From: an uncultured Deferribacteraceae bacterium
Lineage (GTDB): Bacteria > Chrysiogenota > Deferribacteres > CAMZNJ01
Length of the DNA stretch: 64,000 nt
Direction: 5' to 3'
Assembly (NCBI GenBank): GCA_947313855.1
Contig: CAMZNS010000004.1
Coordinates: 6,744-70,743 of the forward strand
Part shown: positions 38,706 to 48,184 of the stretch, in pieces
How the letters are laid out: every line of letters starts with the position of its first letter
Numbering within the stretch: position 1 is the first letter of the stretch
The notes under the pieces: generated by a model
What the model was told of the DNA's origin: nothing
The model's database searches: none
Seen by the model: only the letters and a program-made list of their open reading frames with translations
Made by a program: the position numbers and the translations under genes

Positions 38706-38846
38706 GGTTTGTGTTGTTTTTGTATCTCCGTGGGTTTTGCTTATCTTGGTTCTGGTGTTTGTTATGTTATAGTTGATTGCCGTAAAAATCAACATATCTA
38801 ACGAGCTTTCGTCGATCATAATTTATCGTGCTAGTGAAAATCCCCT

Positions 38847-38875
38847 TTGCTATTGGTATTTTTTTCGTGTAAAAT
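38847..38875 (+). promoter_or_regulatory. promoter for the SurA-like gene
   Basis: TTGCTA (38847-38852), a 17-base spacer and TAAAAT (38870-38875). Transcription should start near 38882, only a few bases before the first ATG (38885), so the mRNA may be leaderless. Confidence 0.6.
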
Positions 38876-38884
38876 GTGCTTTCT

Positions 38885-39907
38885 ATGCAAAAGTTAGCTA
38901 CGCAAGCCGAGGATACTTCCATCGTGGGTATGAAGAATAGCATTTTGGTTACGGCAAGGAAGTATCGTGTTCTGATTGTTTCAGTTTCGATACTGGTGAT
39001 TCTTGTTGCTGGTCTTACGTACGTGTTGGTTCAGCGGTATGCTGCTAGTCATGTCAAGTTTGTGTCCATTAACGGCAAAATGTACTACACTTCAGATTTC
39101 TCCGATTACATGTCCCTTAAAATGGGGGACATCTCCCCCAAGCTATTAAATAGTACTGAGGTTTTTCAGTTTTATCTCCACGATTTTGTACGCTACAACC
39201 TTATCTATCAGGATGCTCGTGGGGGCGGTTCATCTATCCCCCCCGTGGCGGGTAGCGAAGTGCGATACGCCCTCGAGGGGAATGCCTCCAAGGCGGATAC
39301 CGTCAGGATACTCAGCAACCCACAAGTATTCAACAGCTTCCTAGGGATAACTTATCAAGACAGTGTTATTCACGGCTACATGGTCGACAACTTCTACAGG
39401 GTGATAACCATCTCGCCTGCTGAGATTAGCCAAGAATACGACAGGGTCAAAAAAGAGTTCGACAACTACCCCATTCGCCATATTTTAGGGATTGTCACCG
39501 ACAACAGCTCCCTGCAACAGGAGATACTCGAAGAGCTCAAAGAGTACGATTTCGAAGAGGTGGCACGCCGTTATGGTGAGAGGTACAGCGACGTTTTCCT
39601 TCAGGAGGGGTTTTTGCTGGAAGGGAGTATCCCCCAAGAGATTATCCCTGCAGATGAAATGTCTCAGGGTGAAGCGCACTTATACGACCAAGGTGGCGTG
39701 CATCACATCTATCAAGTACTAGGGGTGTACCGCAATAGCAGAAACTTTATCCCGTTAGACTTGCTACGCGACAGTATCGGCAAATATCTGTACCACCAAA
39801 AGGTAAACTCTTATGTAGACGACTATATTGAAATATTGTACACTACTACCGATATACACTACTACATACCGAACGGAACGGTAATCAACACAATCATGAC
39901 CCCATAA
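38885..39907 (+). CDS. membrane-anchored SurA/PrsA-like peptidyl-prolyl isomerase
   Basis: This protein of about 340 residues has an N-terminal membrane anchor (VLIVSVSILVILVAGLTYVLV), a SurA_N-like region, and a parvulin-type (PpiC) domain: PIRHILGIV, DFEEVARRYGERYSDVFLQEGFLLEGSIPQEIIPADEMSQGE, VHHIYQVLGVYR. Some usual residues are altered, so activity is not assured. It would act on exported proteins outside the inner membrane. Start choices: ATG 38885 (leaderless), GTG 38924 with GAGGA 10 bases upstream, or ATG 38930. A second SurA-like gene follows. Confidence 0.8.
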   Translation: MQKLATQAEDTSIVGMKNSILVTARKYRVLIVSVSILVILVAGLTYVLVQRYAASHVKFVSINGKMYYTSDFSDYMSLKMGDISPKLLNSTEVFQFYLHDFVRYNLIYQDARGGGSSIPPVAGSEVRYALEGNASKADTVRILSNPQVFNSFLGITYQDSVIHGYMVDNFYRVITISPAEISQEYDRVKKEFDNYPIRHILGIVTDNSSLQQEILEELKEYDFEEVARRYGERYSDVFLQEGFLLEGSIPQEIIPADEMSQGEAHLYDQGGVHHIYQVLGVYRNSRNFIPLDLLRDSIGKYLYHQKVNSYVDDYIEILYTTTDIHYYIPNGTVINTIMTP

Positions 39908-39978
39908 CACCACAACATACCCACAACATAATACTTGTTGAGCTGTGAATGTTATGGGAAACTTCAGACGGAGACGTT

Positions 39979-41043
39979 ATGGCCATATATTTTCAGAGAT
40001 TGGGGCATGCAAACCCAACAATAACGGACAAAACACTACGAATTATTACGCCACCTGCAACAGCACCTGCACCTGAAACAGCAACAGCACCTGCAACAGC
40101 AACAGCACCTGCAACAGCAACAGCAATACTCCTCAGCCTAGTGGCAACGGCTCTCATCCTCACCAGCCTGCCCCGCACAGCGATTGGTGCCGATACCCCC
40201 CGCTTTAGTGGCACATCCTTGGCGTTGGTGATTAACCAAAACCCACTAACGTACAAAGATATTGCCGACATGGGGTTCGATCTTACTTCGCAAAACGGGG
40301 GTGCTTTCGGTGCTGAGAGTGGCTTCGTGGACAAGAGTTTGGCGAGTAACGAAACCTTACGTGAGTCGATTGTCGAAGGGGAGATACTAACCAGAGCACT
40401 CAAGCAGGTTCGCTTACCTGAGCCCACCCCTGAGGATCAAAACACCTACATTCAAGCAATACTCGACGCCCAAGGGGCAACGCGGGAACAACTCCTGCAA
40501 GACCTCAAAACCAGCGGTCTGAGCTACGACAGCTACTTGGCACGCATCAACCTTGAGCTCAAACGACAAAGCATCGCCCAAAACGTTATCGCCCCCACGA
40601 TTGTTATCACTAGTCGTGACATCCTCGAGTACGGGTTTGGCGAATATAAGGAGGCGAAGCCGTATGTTATCAACGTTATTTACGATCCCAAATACGACAC
40701 CCAGATCACAGATCTGTTTCGGGATGGATTGCGGGATCAAGAGTTGGCGGCACTGAGCCGTGTTGCCCAAGCAGTGGTTATCCCTTACGACAAAATTGGC
40801 GATATTCGCGACGACCTGCAACCCATTGTAAAAACCTTGAAAGCAAAAACCATCTCCCCAGTGCGTGTTGTGGATGGTAGTGCGTACCGATTCTACATTA
40901 CCTCCAACCCCCGCACGATAGCGTCATTTTACGACCTAAACGGGAGAGTTCTGCAGGAACTGTACGCCTCCAAGCTACAAACAACTTACGACCAGTGGCT
41001 CGAGATGCAGATGAGGTTTTCAGTTGTACAGGTGTTCGAGTAG
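39979..41043 (+). CDS. periplasmic SurA-like chaperone, second copy
   Basis: This 354-residue exported protein has an Ala/Thr/Pro repeat near the N-terminus (TATAPATATAPATATA), then a hydrophobic signal (ILLSLVATALILTSLPRTAIGA). A SurA N-terminal-type helical domain follows (LALVINQNPLTYKDIADMGFDL...RESIVEGEILTRALKQ...TREQLLQDLKTSGLSYDSYLARINLELKRQ). The C-terminal part keeps only a faint trace of a parvulin fold. The start follows GGAGACGTT. Likely an outer-membrane-protein chaperone; the isomerase activity is doubtful. Confidence 0.75.
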   Translation: MAIYFQRLGHANPTITDKTLRIITPPATAPAPETATAPATATAPATATAILLSLVATALILTSLPRTAIGADTPRFSGTSLALVINQNPLTYKDIADMGFDLTSQNGGAFGAESGFVDKSLASNETLRESIVEGEILTRALKQVRLPEPTPEDQNTYIQAILDAQGATREQLLQDLKTSGLSYDSYLARINLELKRQSIAQNVIAPTIVITSRDILEYGFGEYKEAKPYVINVIYDPKYDTQITDLFRDGLRDQELAALSRVAQAVVIPYDKIGDIRDDLQPIVKTLKAKTISPVRVVDGSAYRFYITSNPRTIASFYDLNGRVLQELYASKLQTTYDQWLEMQMRFSVVQVFE

Positions 41044-41063
41044 GTCGACCTTAGGAGCACTTT

Positions 41064-41327
41064 ATGCGTTTAGATAAATTTTTGAAAGTTACGATGATTG
41101 CAAAACGTCGCTCCGTTGCCTCTGAGGCAGCAAAAGAGGGGTTTGTAACCGTAAATGGTGCCAAAGTCAAGGCATCCTACGTTGTTAAGGTTGGTGATCG
41201 CGTGGTCATGGAAACTCCTGCACGACGCATCAGTGTTGACGTTGTACAGGTGCCAAACACCAACAGCGTTAACAAAAAATATATTGATGATTACATTACA
41301 GTTGTGGAAAATACACCCCTGAATTAA
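41064..41327 (+). CDS. small S4-domain RNA-binding protein (HslR/RqcP-like)
   Basis: This 87-residue protein consists of a single S4 domain: MRLDKFLKVTMIAKRRSVASEAAKEGFVTVNGAKVKASYVVKVGDRVVM. This matches the small HslR/RqcP (YlmH/YabO-like) proteins that bind 23S rRNA or obstructed 50S subunits with peptidyl-tRNA. TTAGGAG precedes the ATG. It lies 20 bases after the SurA-like gene and about 50 before the ferredoxin-like gene. Confidence 0.9.
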   Translation: MRLDKFLKVTMIAKRRSVASEAAKEGFVTVNGAKVKASYVVKVGDRVVMETPARRISVDVVQVPNTNSVNKKYIDDYITVVENTPLN

Positions 41328-41378
41328 ACATGGGGCATCATGGCGAAACCCCCGCTTGGGGGCAGGATGGGAGTGTGT

Positions 41379-43157
41379 ATGCGTATCTTCAATCGTGAGT
41401 ACCGCATTAGTATTCGTGGTACAAATAAGGTTATTTCGGTGCAGAAAGGGGCAACCCTCTATCAAGCATTGCGTGATAGAAATATTATGCACACAACCAT
41501 GTGCAACGGTAAAGGGCGGTGTGGCAAATGTCAGGTGCAGTTCTCCGCGGATGGAGAACGCATAAGCAAGGCGGATAGACTGCATGTTGGACAGCTACTA
41601 CTAAACAACGGTTACCGACTAGCATGCCGATACAGTGTTGGACACGACGTGGAGATATCCCTCCCCGACAGCAGCACCAACAACACACAGCAGGAGAACG
41701 ACGCGCACCACAACGCTGGGGGGCAGTACGTTGATGGCGGTGCTCAGATGTCGCCAACGTCTTCCACGTCGCCATCCAGCCAACAGGGGATGTTCGACTA
41801 CGTTGATGGTGGTGCTCAGATGTCGCCAACGTCGCCAATGTCAACATCGCCATCACTGCACGCCATCACCTCGCAGGCAGGTGCAACCCACTCATCCTAC
41901 TACAGAGACGTGCCCCACCTTGCGGAAGCAACCATCGATGACATTACCCATCCTGAGCCCCTTGCTGCCGGTCTGACTGATGGCATAGTTGTGTACGATA
42001 ACGGCGATACCATTCGCATTTTGCAGTACAGTGCCCCCTTGGACAGAATAATTAACGATACAACAATACCGGTGTCCAGCTTAGTTGGGTATATTGTTCC
42101 TGTTCAGGAGTCTGTTCAGGAGTCTGTTCAGGAGTCTGCTCAGGGTTCCGAGGTCATCACAGCGTCCCAGTTTTTGCATCGGGTGATTAGTGAGGGTTTG
42201 TTGCCCCAAGTAATCAATCGCATGCTTAATATTCAGCATTCTGAGCGTGTTATCTGCATTATTCGTGAGTATGCTGAGATGGCTACTGTTGATGTTAGGA
42301 AGAACCTGTTCGGTCTTGCTTTTTACGCTTCTGAGAGTGTTGATGGCGTCCGCATCGAGTATTTACAGCCCCTTGCCACGGACACTACCCCTGCGAATTT
42401 GGATCATTTTTTGCTTCTTTCGAATTTGCATAGCAGTGGAACCTTGGTTTTGAGTACTCAGCATACAGATAGGGTTTATTACTATGCTAAGTCGGGGTAT
42501 TACGAGTTTTCCACGTCACCGTTGTCTTTGCCACCATCTTTGGAGTTACCTGAGTTTTCGGCAACGAACCCTATAATTAGCATGCATAAGGGTATTGGTG
42601 ATGTTGGCATTTTGGATCCTGATCTGCCGCCTAATGGGATAACTTTTGTGGCGATGTTGCATTGTATCCATATTCTTTTGGGTCGCGGTTTTTTGGATGA
42701 GACTTATCAGTTTTATCCCCGTACGGAGCTTTCTGAGCGTCTTCCTTTGGAGTTGGCACTTAAGGTTGCGGCGAAATCTAAGGGTAATTTTTTCAATATA
42801 TACCGTGATCGTCATTCCGTTGTGTCTGTTGATGGTGAGTATATTCGTGGCGTGGACAAATACGGCAAGGCTGTCCGTGCACTGCTTCCCCTTGTTGCGT
42901 CGGAGATAGTTCCCCTTGTTGGTATTCGCATCTACACAGGAGCGTCCGTTGGTGATATTTCGTCGTTTGCCCAATACCTAGGGATAATCGACAAAACATA
43001 CCACGGTAAGCTGGAGAATGTTACTTACGACGGTGCCTTAATCGGCATAAACTACTTCAGTGCCCCTAGTATTGATGATTTTGCCACACGCTACATAAAA
43101 GGTATTAGCTGTGTGTCCATCTCCGATGTTCCGGGGTTGGCTGGCTTGATATCGTAG
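41379..43157 (+). CDS. 2Fe-2S ferredoxin fused to a degenerate ASKHA (DUF4445-type) domain
   Basis: Residues 1 to about 95 are a ferredoxin domain with a 2Fe-2S ligand pattern (C-NGKGR-C-GK-C, then a fourth Cys in RLACRY). A linker follows with a duplicated VDGGAQMSPTS segment. The rest aligns in order with corrinoid-activation/DUF4445 proteins: PNGITFVAMLHCIHILLGRGFLDETYQF matches their GICGSGLID helix and LIGINYF their last helix. The ATP-binding signatures look lost: GIVVYDNGDT for DIGTT, LVLSTQH for the second DIGT, and IYTGAS for GGFG. No corrinoid enzyme is nearby. GGGAG sets the start. A CCCCC/GGGGG hairpin (41349-41362) sits just upstream. Confidence 0.8.
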   Translation: MRIFNREYRISIRGTNKVISVQKGATLYQALRDRNIMHTTMCNGKGRCGKCQVQFSADGERISKADRLHVGQLLLNNGYRLACRYSVGHDVEISLPDSSTNNTQQENDAHHNAGGQYVDGGAQMSPTSSTSPSSQQGMFDYVDGGAQMSPTSPMSTSPSLHAITSQAGATHSSYYRDVPHLAEATIDDITHPEPLAAGLTDGIVVYDNGDTIRILQYSAPLDRIINDTTIPVSSLVGYIVPVQESVQESVQESAQGSEVITASQFLHRVISEGLLPQVINRMLNIQHSERVICIIREYAEMATVDVRKNLFGLAFYASESVDGVRIEYLQPLATDTTPANLDHFLLLSNLHSSGTLVLSTQHTDRVYYYAKSGYYEFSTSPLSLPPSLELPEFSATNPIISMHKGIGDVGILDPDLPPNGITFVAMLHCIHILLGRGFLDETYQFYPRTELSERLPLELALKVAAKSKGNFFNIYRDRHSVVSVDGEYIRGVDKYGKAVRALLPLVASEIVPLVGIRIYTGASVGDISSFAQYLGIIDKTYHGKLENVTYDGALIGINYFSAPSIDDFATRYIKGISCVSISDVPGLAGLIS

Positions 43158-43208
43158 AGGTTTCGGTAAGTATTTACTGTTTCTGTTTTGTTTTTGGTTG
43201 TAGTTTGT

Positions 43209-43244
43209 TATAATTTATTGTTAAGCTGTTAAGCTGTTAAGCTG
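43209..43244 (+). promoter_or_regulatory. uvrA promoter and 8-bp triple repeat in its leader
   Basis: TATAAT (43209-43214) carries an extended -10 TG (43206-43207). Directly downstream, TTAAGCTG is repeated three times head to tail (43221-43244). I see no recognisable SOS box. Confidence 0.6.
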
Positions 43245-43308
43245 TTGCGATTCCGTGTTGCTATGTGGGGTTGGTGCAGTAGTGTCGCTTTTGGGGTGGA
43301 ATAATATT

Positions 43309-46125
43309 ATGGTGAATGACAAAATTATTATCAAGGGTGCACGTGAGCACAACCTAAAAGGTATCGATCTTGATATTCCGAAAAATAAACTGGTTGTGAT
43401 TAGTGGTGTGAGCGGTTCGGGTAAGTCAACCCTTGCGTTCGACACACTTTACGCTGAGGGGCAGCGTCGTTACGTGGAGTCGCTGTCCGCTTATGCTCGT
43501 CAGTTTTTGGAGCTAATGAGCAAGCCCGATGTTGATTCGATTCAATTCCTGTCCCCTGCCATTAGTATCGAGCAGAAGTCTGTGTCTCGCAATCCACGCT
43601 CCAACGTTGCCACTGTGACCGAAATATACGATTATATTCGTCTTTTGTATGCCCGTGTTGGCGACGTTCACTGCTACTCATGTGGCAAGCGGATACACTC
43701 CTACTCCCCCCAAGAGATTGTTGACTACATTCTGACTCGCAGTGCTGGTGCCAAACTCGAGATTATGTCGCCTGTGGTTCGCGGTCGCAAAGGGGAGCAA
43801 CGCAAGCTGTTTGCAGATCTGTTCAAACAGGGATTTGTTCGCGTCTACGTTGACTCCAAACTTTACCGCTTGGATGAAGAGATTAAAATTGCAAAAACCG
43901 TTAAACACACCATAAGCGTTGTTGTTGATCGATTGAAGGTTGACGCCGACAACAAGCGTCGCCTCACCGATTCTGTGGAGGTAGCGTTAGAGCTTAGTTC
44001 CGGTCTGGTTGAGCTGAAGTTTGACGAAGAGGTTGTACTCATGAGCGAACACCTCTCCTGCCTCGACTGTGGCGTTGCCATTACCGACATGGAACCACGC
44101 AACTTCTCCTTCAACAACCCTTACGGCTCCTGCAAAGCATGTGACGGCTTGGGGGAGAGCAACGAGCTGGATGTTGCACTAATCGTGCCCGACGGTAGCC
44201 TGAGCATTCAGGAGGGGGCAATACTCCCTTGGAAAAAGATGGAAAGCTACCACTTCTACAACACCCTCAACGCCGTATCGTCCACCTATGGCATAGATAT
44301 GGACAAACCGTGGAACCTTCTCAGCGACAAACACAAAGATATTATGATTAACGGTGTTGACGAAAAGATTGTCATCCACATGTACTCCGATACGGAGAAG
44401 ATTACCATTGAAAAACCCTTCAAAGGGGTTATGGGACACCTGCAATCCATGTTGCGAAGTGGAGTGGCAAAAGACAAAGAGAAAACCGAAAAATATATGC
44501 TGGCAAGACCATGCCCAGCCTGCAAAGGCAAACGACTCTCACCCGAATCACTGTCCGTTTATGTTGGTGGCAAAAATGTTGCAGACATTATGGAGATGAG
44601 CACCACCGAAGCCCTGACATTCTACCAAAACCTAACGCTAGACGGATTCCGACAACTTGTTGCCGACAAAATCGTCCAAGAGATAATCCAACGACTCACA
44701 TTCCTCAACGATGTGGGACTGCACTACATTAATCTAGGACGACGATCCGGCACACTCTCAGGGGGAGAAGCACAACGCATACGACTCGCAAGCCAAATAG
44801 GATCAGGACTCACCGGCGTGCTGTATGTTTTGGACGAACCATCCATCGGACTACACCAACGTGACAACGACAAACTACTAGCAACACTCAAGGGCTTGCG
44901 GGATCTCGGTAACTCCGTTTTAGTGGTTGAACATGACGAAGACACACTAAAACAGTGCGATTATGTTGTTGATGTTGGTCCCTACGCCGGTGTTCATGGT
45001 GGGGAGGTAATCTTTGCGGGCACACCCGAAGAGCTTCTCCTTAGCGAAAAATCCCTCACAGGGGCATACCTTTCAGGGCGATTGAAGATCGAAGTGCCAA
45101 CAACACGACGCTCAACCACCAAAGGGGCGATTGTTGTTCGCAATGCCAGCGAAAACAACCTTCAGGGGGTGGATGTTTCATTCCCCTTGGGAGTATTCAC
45201 CACCGTCACAGGTGTTAGCGGTTCGGGCAAGTCGTCCCTCGTCATGGACGTCCTTTACGGCAACATCGCAAAAACCCTGTACGGGGGTGCGTTTATCCCT
45301 GGGAAGTGCGATTCGGTCGAGGGTATCAACCTTGTGGACAAAATCATACACATCGACCAAAACCCCATCGGACGCACTCCACACTCCAACCCTGCCACCT
45401 ACACCGGCGTTCTTACCGATATCCGCGAGGTGTTCGCAACACTGCCTGAGGCGAAAAAACGTGGCTACACATCCGGCAGATTCTCATTCAACACAAAACA
45501 TGGACGATGCAAAGAGTGTGCCGGCAACGGATCCATCAAAATAGAGATGCACTTCATGCCCGACATGTACGTCAAGTGCGATACCTGCAAGGGGAGCCGA
45601 TACAATCGCGATACCCTAGATATCAAGTTTAACCACAAATCCATTGCCGACGTACTAGACATGACCATCAATCAGGCATGCGACTTCTTCGACAACATAT
45701 CACGCATCAAAGGGAAACTAGTAGTGCTCCAAGAGGTGGGGTTAGGATACCTCAAACTAGGACAATCATCCACAACACTGTCGGGGGGGGAAGCACAACG
45801 ACTCAAACTCAGTCGCGAACTCAACAAACGATCCACCGACAACACACTCTACATATTCGACGAACCCACAACAGGACTCCATTTCCACGATATCGCCAAA
45901 CTAATACACATTTTCAACGCCCTTGTAGACGAAGGGAACACCGTCGTGGTTATCGAACACAACCTAGATATTATCAAAAGCTCCGACCACATCATCGACA
46001 TGGGACCAGATGGTGGAACAGGTGGCGGGATGGTAATATTTGAGGGGACGCCAGAAGAGATATCCAAGGCGAAGCACTCGCACACAGGCAGATACATGAA
46101 AACTAAATTGGCACAACACAAATAA
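43309..46125 (+). CDS. uvrA: excinuclease ABC subunit A
   Basis: UvrA finds bulky DNA lesions and loads UvrB in nucleotide excision repair. The 938-residue protein has two ABC ATPase modules (GVSGSGKSTLAFDTLYAEGQRRY and GVSGSGKSSLVMDVL), signatures LSGGEAQRIRLASQIGSGLTGVLYVLDEPSIGLHQRD and LSGGEAQRLKL, and zinc-binding CxxC pairs (CYSC; CLDC/CKAC; CPAC; CKEC/CDTC). The start at 43309 precedes the conserved DKIIIKGAREHNLKGIDLDIP. The frame is open 54 bases further. Codon use shifts from G+T-rich to A+C-rich around the middle of the gene. Confidence 0.97.
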   Translation: MVNDKIIIKGAREHNLKGIDLDIPKNKLVVISGVSGSGKSTLAFDTLYAEGQRRYVESLSAYARQFLELMSKPDVDSIQFLSPAISIEQKSVSRNPRSNVATVTEIYDYIRLLYARVGDVHCYSCGKRIHSYSPQEIVDYILTRSAGAKLEIMSPVVRGRKGEQRKLFADLFKQGFVRVYVDSKLYRLDEEIKIAKTVKHTISVVVDRLKVDADNKRRLTDSVEVALELSSGLVELKFDEEVVLMSEHLSCLDCGVAITDMEPRNFSFNNPYGSCKACDGLGESNELDVALIVPDGSLSIQEGAILPWKKMESYHFYNTLNAVSSTYGIDMDKPWNLLSDKHKDIMINGVDEKIVIHMYSDTEKITIEKPFKGVMGHLQSMLRSGVAKDKEKTEKYMLARPCPACKGKRLSPESLSVYVGGKNVADIMEMSTTEALTFYQNLTLDGFRQLVADKIVQEIIQRLTFLNDVGLHYINLGRRSGTLSGGEAQRIRLASQIGSGLTGVLYVLDEPSIGLHQRDNDKLLATLKGLRDLGNSVLVVEHDEDTLKQCDYVVDVGPYAGVHGGEVIFAGTPEELLLSEKSLTGAYLSGRLKIEVPTTRRSTTKGAIVVRNASENNLQGVDVSFPLGVFTTVTGVSGSGKSSLVMDVLYGNIAKTLYGGAFIPGKCDSVEGINLVDKIIHIDQNPIGRTPHSNPATYTGVLTDIREVFATLPEAKKRGYTSGRFSFNTKHGRCKECAGNGSIKIEMHFMPDMYVKCDTCKGSRYNRDTLDIKFNHKSIADVLDMTINQACDFFDNISRIKGKLVVLQEVGLGYLKLGQSSTTLSGGEAQRLKLSRELNKRSTDNTLYIFDEPTTGLHFHDIAKLIHIFNALVDEGNTVVVIEHNLDIIKSSDHIIDMGPDGGTGGGMVIFEGTPEEISKAKHSHTGRYMKTKLAQHK

Positions 46126-46128
46126 ACA

Positions 46129-46160
46129 CCGCAAAACACAACCGCAAAACACAACCGCAC
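46129..46160. repeat. 13-bp short tandem repeat after uvrA
   Basis: CCGCAAAACACAA occurs twice exactly (46129-46141, 46142-46154) and then partially, directly after the uvrA stop codon. Confidence 0.8.
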
Positions 46161-46190
46161 AACACTGAAAGATTAGGGGCAAATACATGG

Positions 46191-46219
46191 TTGAGAACTG
46201 CAATGTTTTGTGCTACAAT
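46191..46219 (+). promoter_or_regulatory. promoter for the amidase gene
   Basis: TTGAGA (46191-46196), a 17-base spacer, TACAAT (46214-46219) with an extended -10 TG. The leader would be about 85 bases long. Confidence 0.65.
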
Positions 46220-46309
46220 GCACGTAAGTACGTTTGTACGCTGCTCTAAGCAAGTACCGTGTGCCGAGTCAAACATGTTAGCCATTGGCGTTAACAGTCG
46301 GGGTGTGTT

Positions 46310-48133
46310 TTGAAGTTTGTATTGCAACAAATAAATATGCAAATCATGACCATGGTTGCCCTGATTACAATGGGTACCATCACCCTTGCCCTTATCCCGA
46401 CGAACTCAGCATTCGCCAACACCGCCTCCACTGCCAAATACTACTCCATCTTGGGCGACCTCAGAGACAACAAAAATGCCATGCGTAAGCAGTACACAAC
46501 CTTCGCAACAGAAGTATGTAAAAAATACTCCGATAACCCCCAAAGTGATGACGCACCCGACTACATCTTCGCCTGTGCAACCATCTACTGGGACTCATAC
46601 ATGCGGTATGCAGTCAAATCCGACATGGACAACGCACTGAGATACTACCGACTAGTAGCAACCAACTACGAAACCGACCTCGCAGCAAGGGGCTACCTCG
46701 AAACATCAGCCATCTACGAACTCCAAGAAGACTACTCATCCGCCCTCTACAACTACAATCGCGTCTTAACACGATTCGCTGGCTCACCATACGCTGACGA
46801 AGCCCTGAAAAAGATCGACTCCCTAACCAAAAAATTCGGCGGAACACCACTACCAAAAGAAACAGCAACACAAAACCAAAACGATAAGGGCATAAACAGA
46901 GGGGTAATCGACGAAATACTACAACCGGTCGCAAATACCGCAACAAGCAACGGCGAGCCCCTTGGCGACGCAAGCTTCGGACTGGTAATCCCCGCCAACA
47001 GCAACACGCAAGCACAAGAAGACAACCTTGCCCATGGATTCGAACTACTGAAATCGTTCCGACACTACTCGGGCAAAAACTACACACGCCTCGTCATCGA
47101 CCTCTCCGACGCCGTGGACTACACCTTCAAAGACCTTCCACCAGACCCCAAATTCAACCGCTCCGCACGCATCTTCATCGACCTCAAAAACACAACAGTC
47201 AACAAAGATATCCCCACAACAGTCAACGTCAACGACTCGCACCTACAACAGATACGTTGGGCAGTAAATCGCCCTGGAGTTGTACGTGTTGTACTCGGAC
47301 TAGACAAACCCACCGGGTACAAGGTGTTTGAACTGAGCTCACCACACCGAATTGTTGTGGATATCTCCGACGACGCACCTCTGCGTGCAACACTGGGCGG
47401 AAGCACAACCCTGGTGTCAAAAGATGTGGACATCGAAACACTAGCACAAGTCATCGGCGTTAAAATTCGCAATGTTGTGGTGGACCCCGGTCATGGTGGC
47501 AAAGATCCCGGTGCCATCTATTACGGGCTCAAAGAGAAAGATATCGTCCTAGATATCAGCAAAAGACTCGCCAAAAGACTCGCAACCAACAAAGACCTGA
47601 GCGTATACCTAACACGTAGCTCAAATAAATTCATAGAACTCGACGAACGAACAGCCTTTGCAAACAAACGTCATGCCGACCTATTCCTCTCCGTGCATGC
47701 CAATGCACACACCAATCCCAACCTCTACGGTGTCATGACATTCGTGCTAAACATTACAAAAGACAAAACATCGCTGGATATTGCCGCATTCGAAAACCAA
47801 GCAACAACCAAAGCCATGAGCGACCTGCAGGGGATAATGTACGATATTATTCTGGGCTCAAAACTCGAAGAATCATTGCTGTTGGCAAACTATGTGCAAA
47901 AAGGTATCCTTGGGGAGCTCAAATTAGGGCGTTCATACGACAAAGGGGTGCGACAGGCACCATTCTACGTACTTGTAGGGGCACGTATGCCATCCATACT
48001 CATCGAAACAGGGTTCCTGTCAAACAAAAACGACGCCTCAAGATTTAAAAGTTCTCGAAACTTGGACAAGTATGCCGACGGCATCAGTAAAGGGGTATTC
48101 CAATACATCGAAAACTATAACGGTAAAAAATAA
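46310..48133 (+). CDS. N-acetylmuramoyl-L-alanine amidase (AMIN + Amidase_3)
   Basis: This exported zinc amidase cleaves peptide stems from peptidoglycan, usually during cell separation. A signal peptide ends near AFA-NTA (residue 37). Residues about 40-165 are helical and TPR-like (DNALRYYRLVATNYE, DYSSALYNYNRVLTRF), about 245-355 are an AMIN domain (YTRLVIDLSDAVDYTF...RIVVDISDD), and about 388-600 are Amidase_3 with the zinc and catalytic residues: His395 in DPGHGG, Glu in GLKEKDI, His in LFLSVHANAH and Glu in LIETGFLSN. The start is uncertain: TTG 46310 after GGGG, or ATG 46337 without a ribosome binding site. Confidence 0.93.
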   Translation: MKFVLQQINMQIMTMVALITMGTITLALIPTNSAFANTASTAKYYSILGDLRDNKNAMRKQYTTFATEVCKKYSDNPQSDDAPDYIFACATIYWDSYMRYAVKSDMDNALRYYRLVATNYETDLAARGYLETSAIYELQEDYSSALYNYNRVLTRFAGSPYADEALKKIDSLTKKFGGTPLPKETATQNQNDKGINRGVIDEILQPVANTATSNGEPLGDASFGLVIPANSNTQAQEDNLAHGFELLKSFRHYSGKNYTRLVIDLSDAVDYTFKDLPPDPKFNRSARIFIDLKNTTVNKDIPTTVNVNDSHLQQIRWAVNRPGVVRVVLGLDKPTGYKVFELSSPHRIVVDISDDAPLRATLGGSTTLVSKDVDIETLAQVIGVKIRNVVVDPGHGGKDPGAIYYGLKEKDIVLDISKRLAKRLATNKDLSVYLTRSSNKFIELDERTAFANKRHADLFLSVHANAHTNPNLYGVMTFVLNITKDKTSLDIAAFENQATTKAMSDLQGIMYDIILGSKLEESLLLANYVQKGILGELKLGRSYDKGVRQAPFYVLVGARMPSILIETGFLSNKNDASRFKSSRNLDKYADGISKGVFQYIENYNGKK

Positions 48134-48184
48134 ACATACGAATAACAATGCCCCCCGTTGTGTTTGTGTTAGGAGTTGCTTCGA

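Noticed and set aside
42247-42974. Overlapping frames within the ferredoxin-ASKHA gene
   Set aside because: They are shadows of the main frame with no recognisable domain. The main frame aligns along its full length with the ferredoxin/DUF4445 plan.
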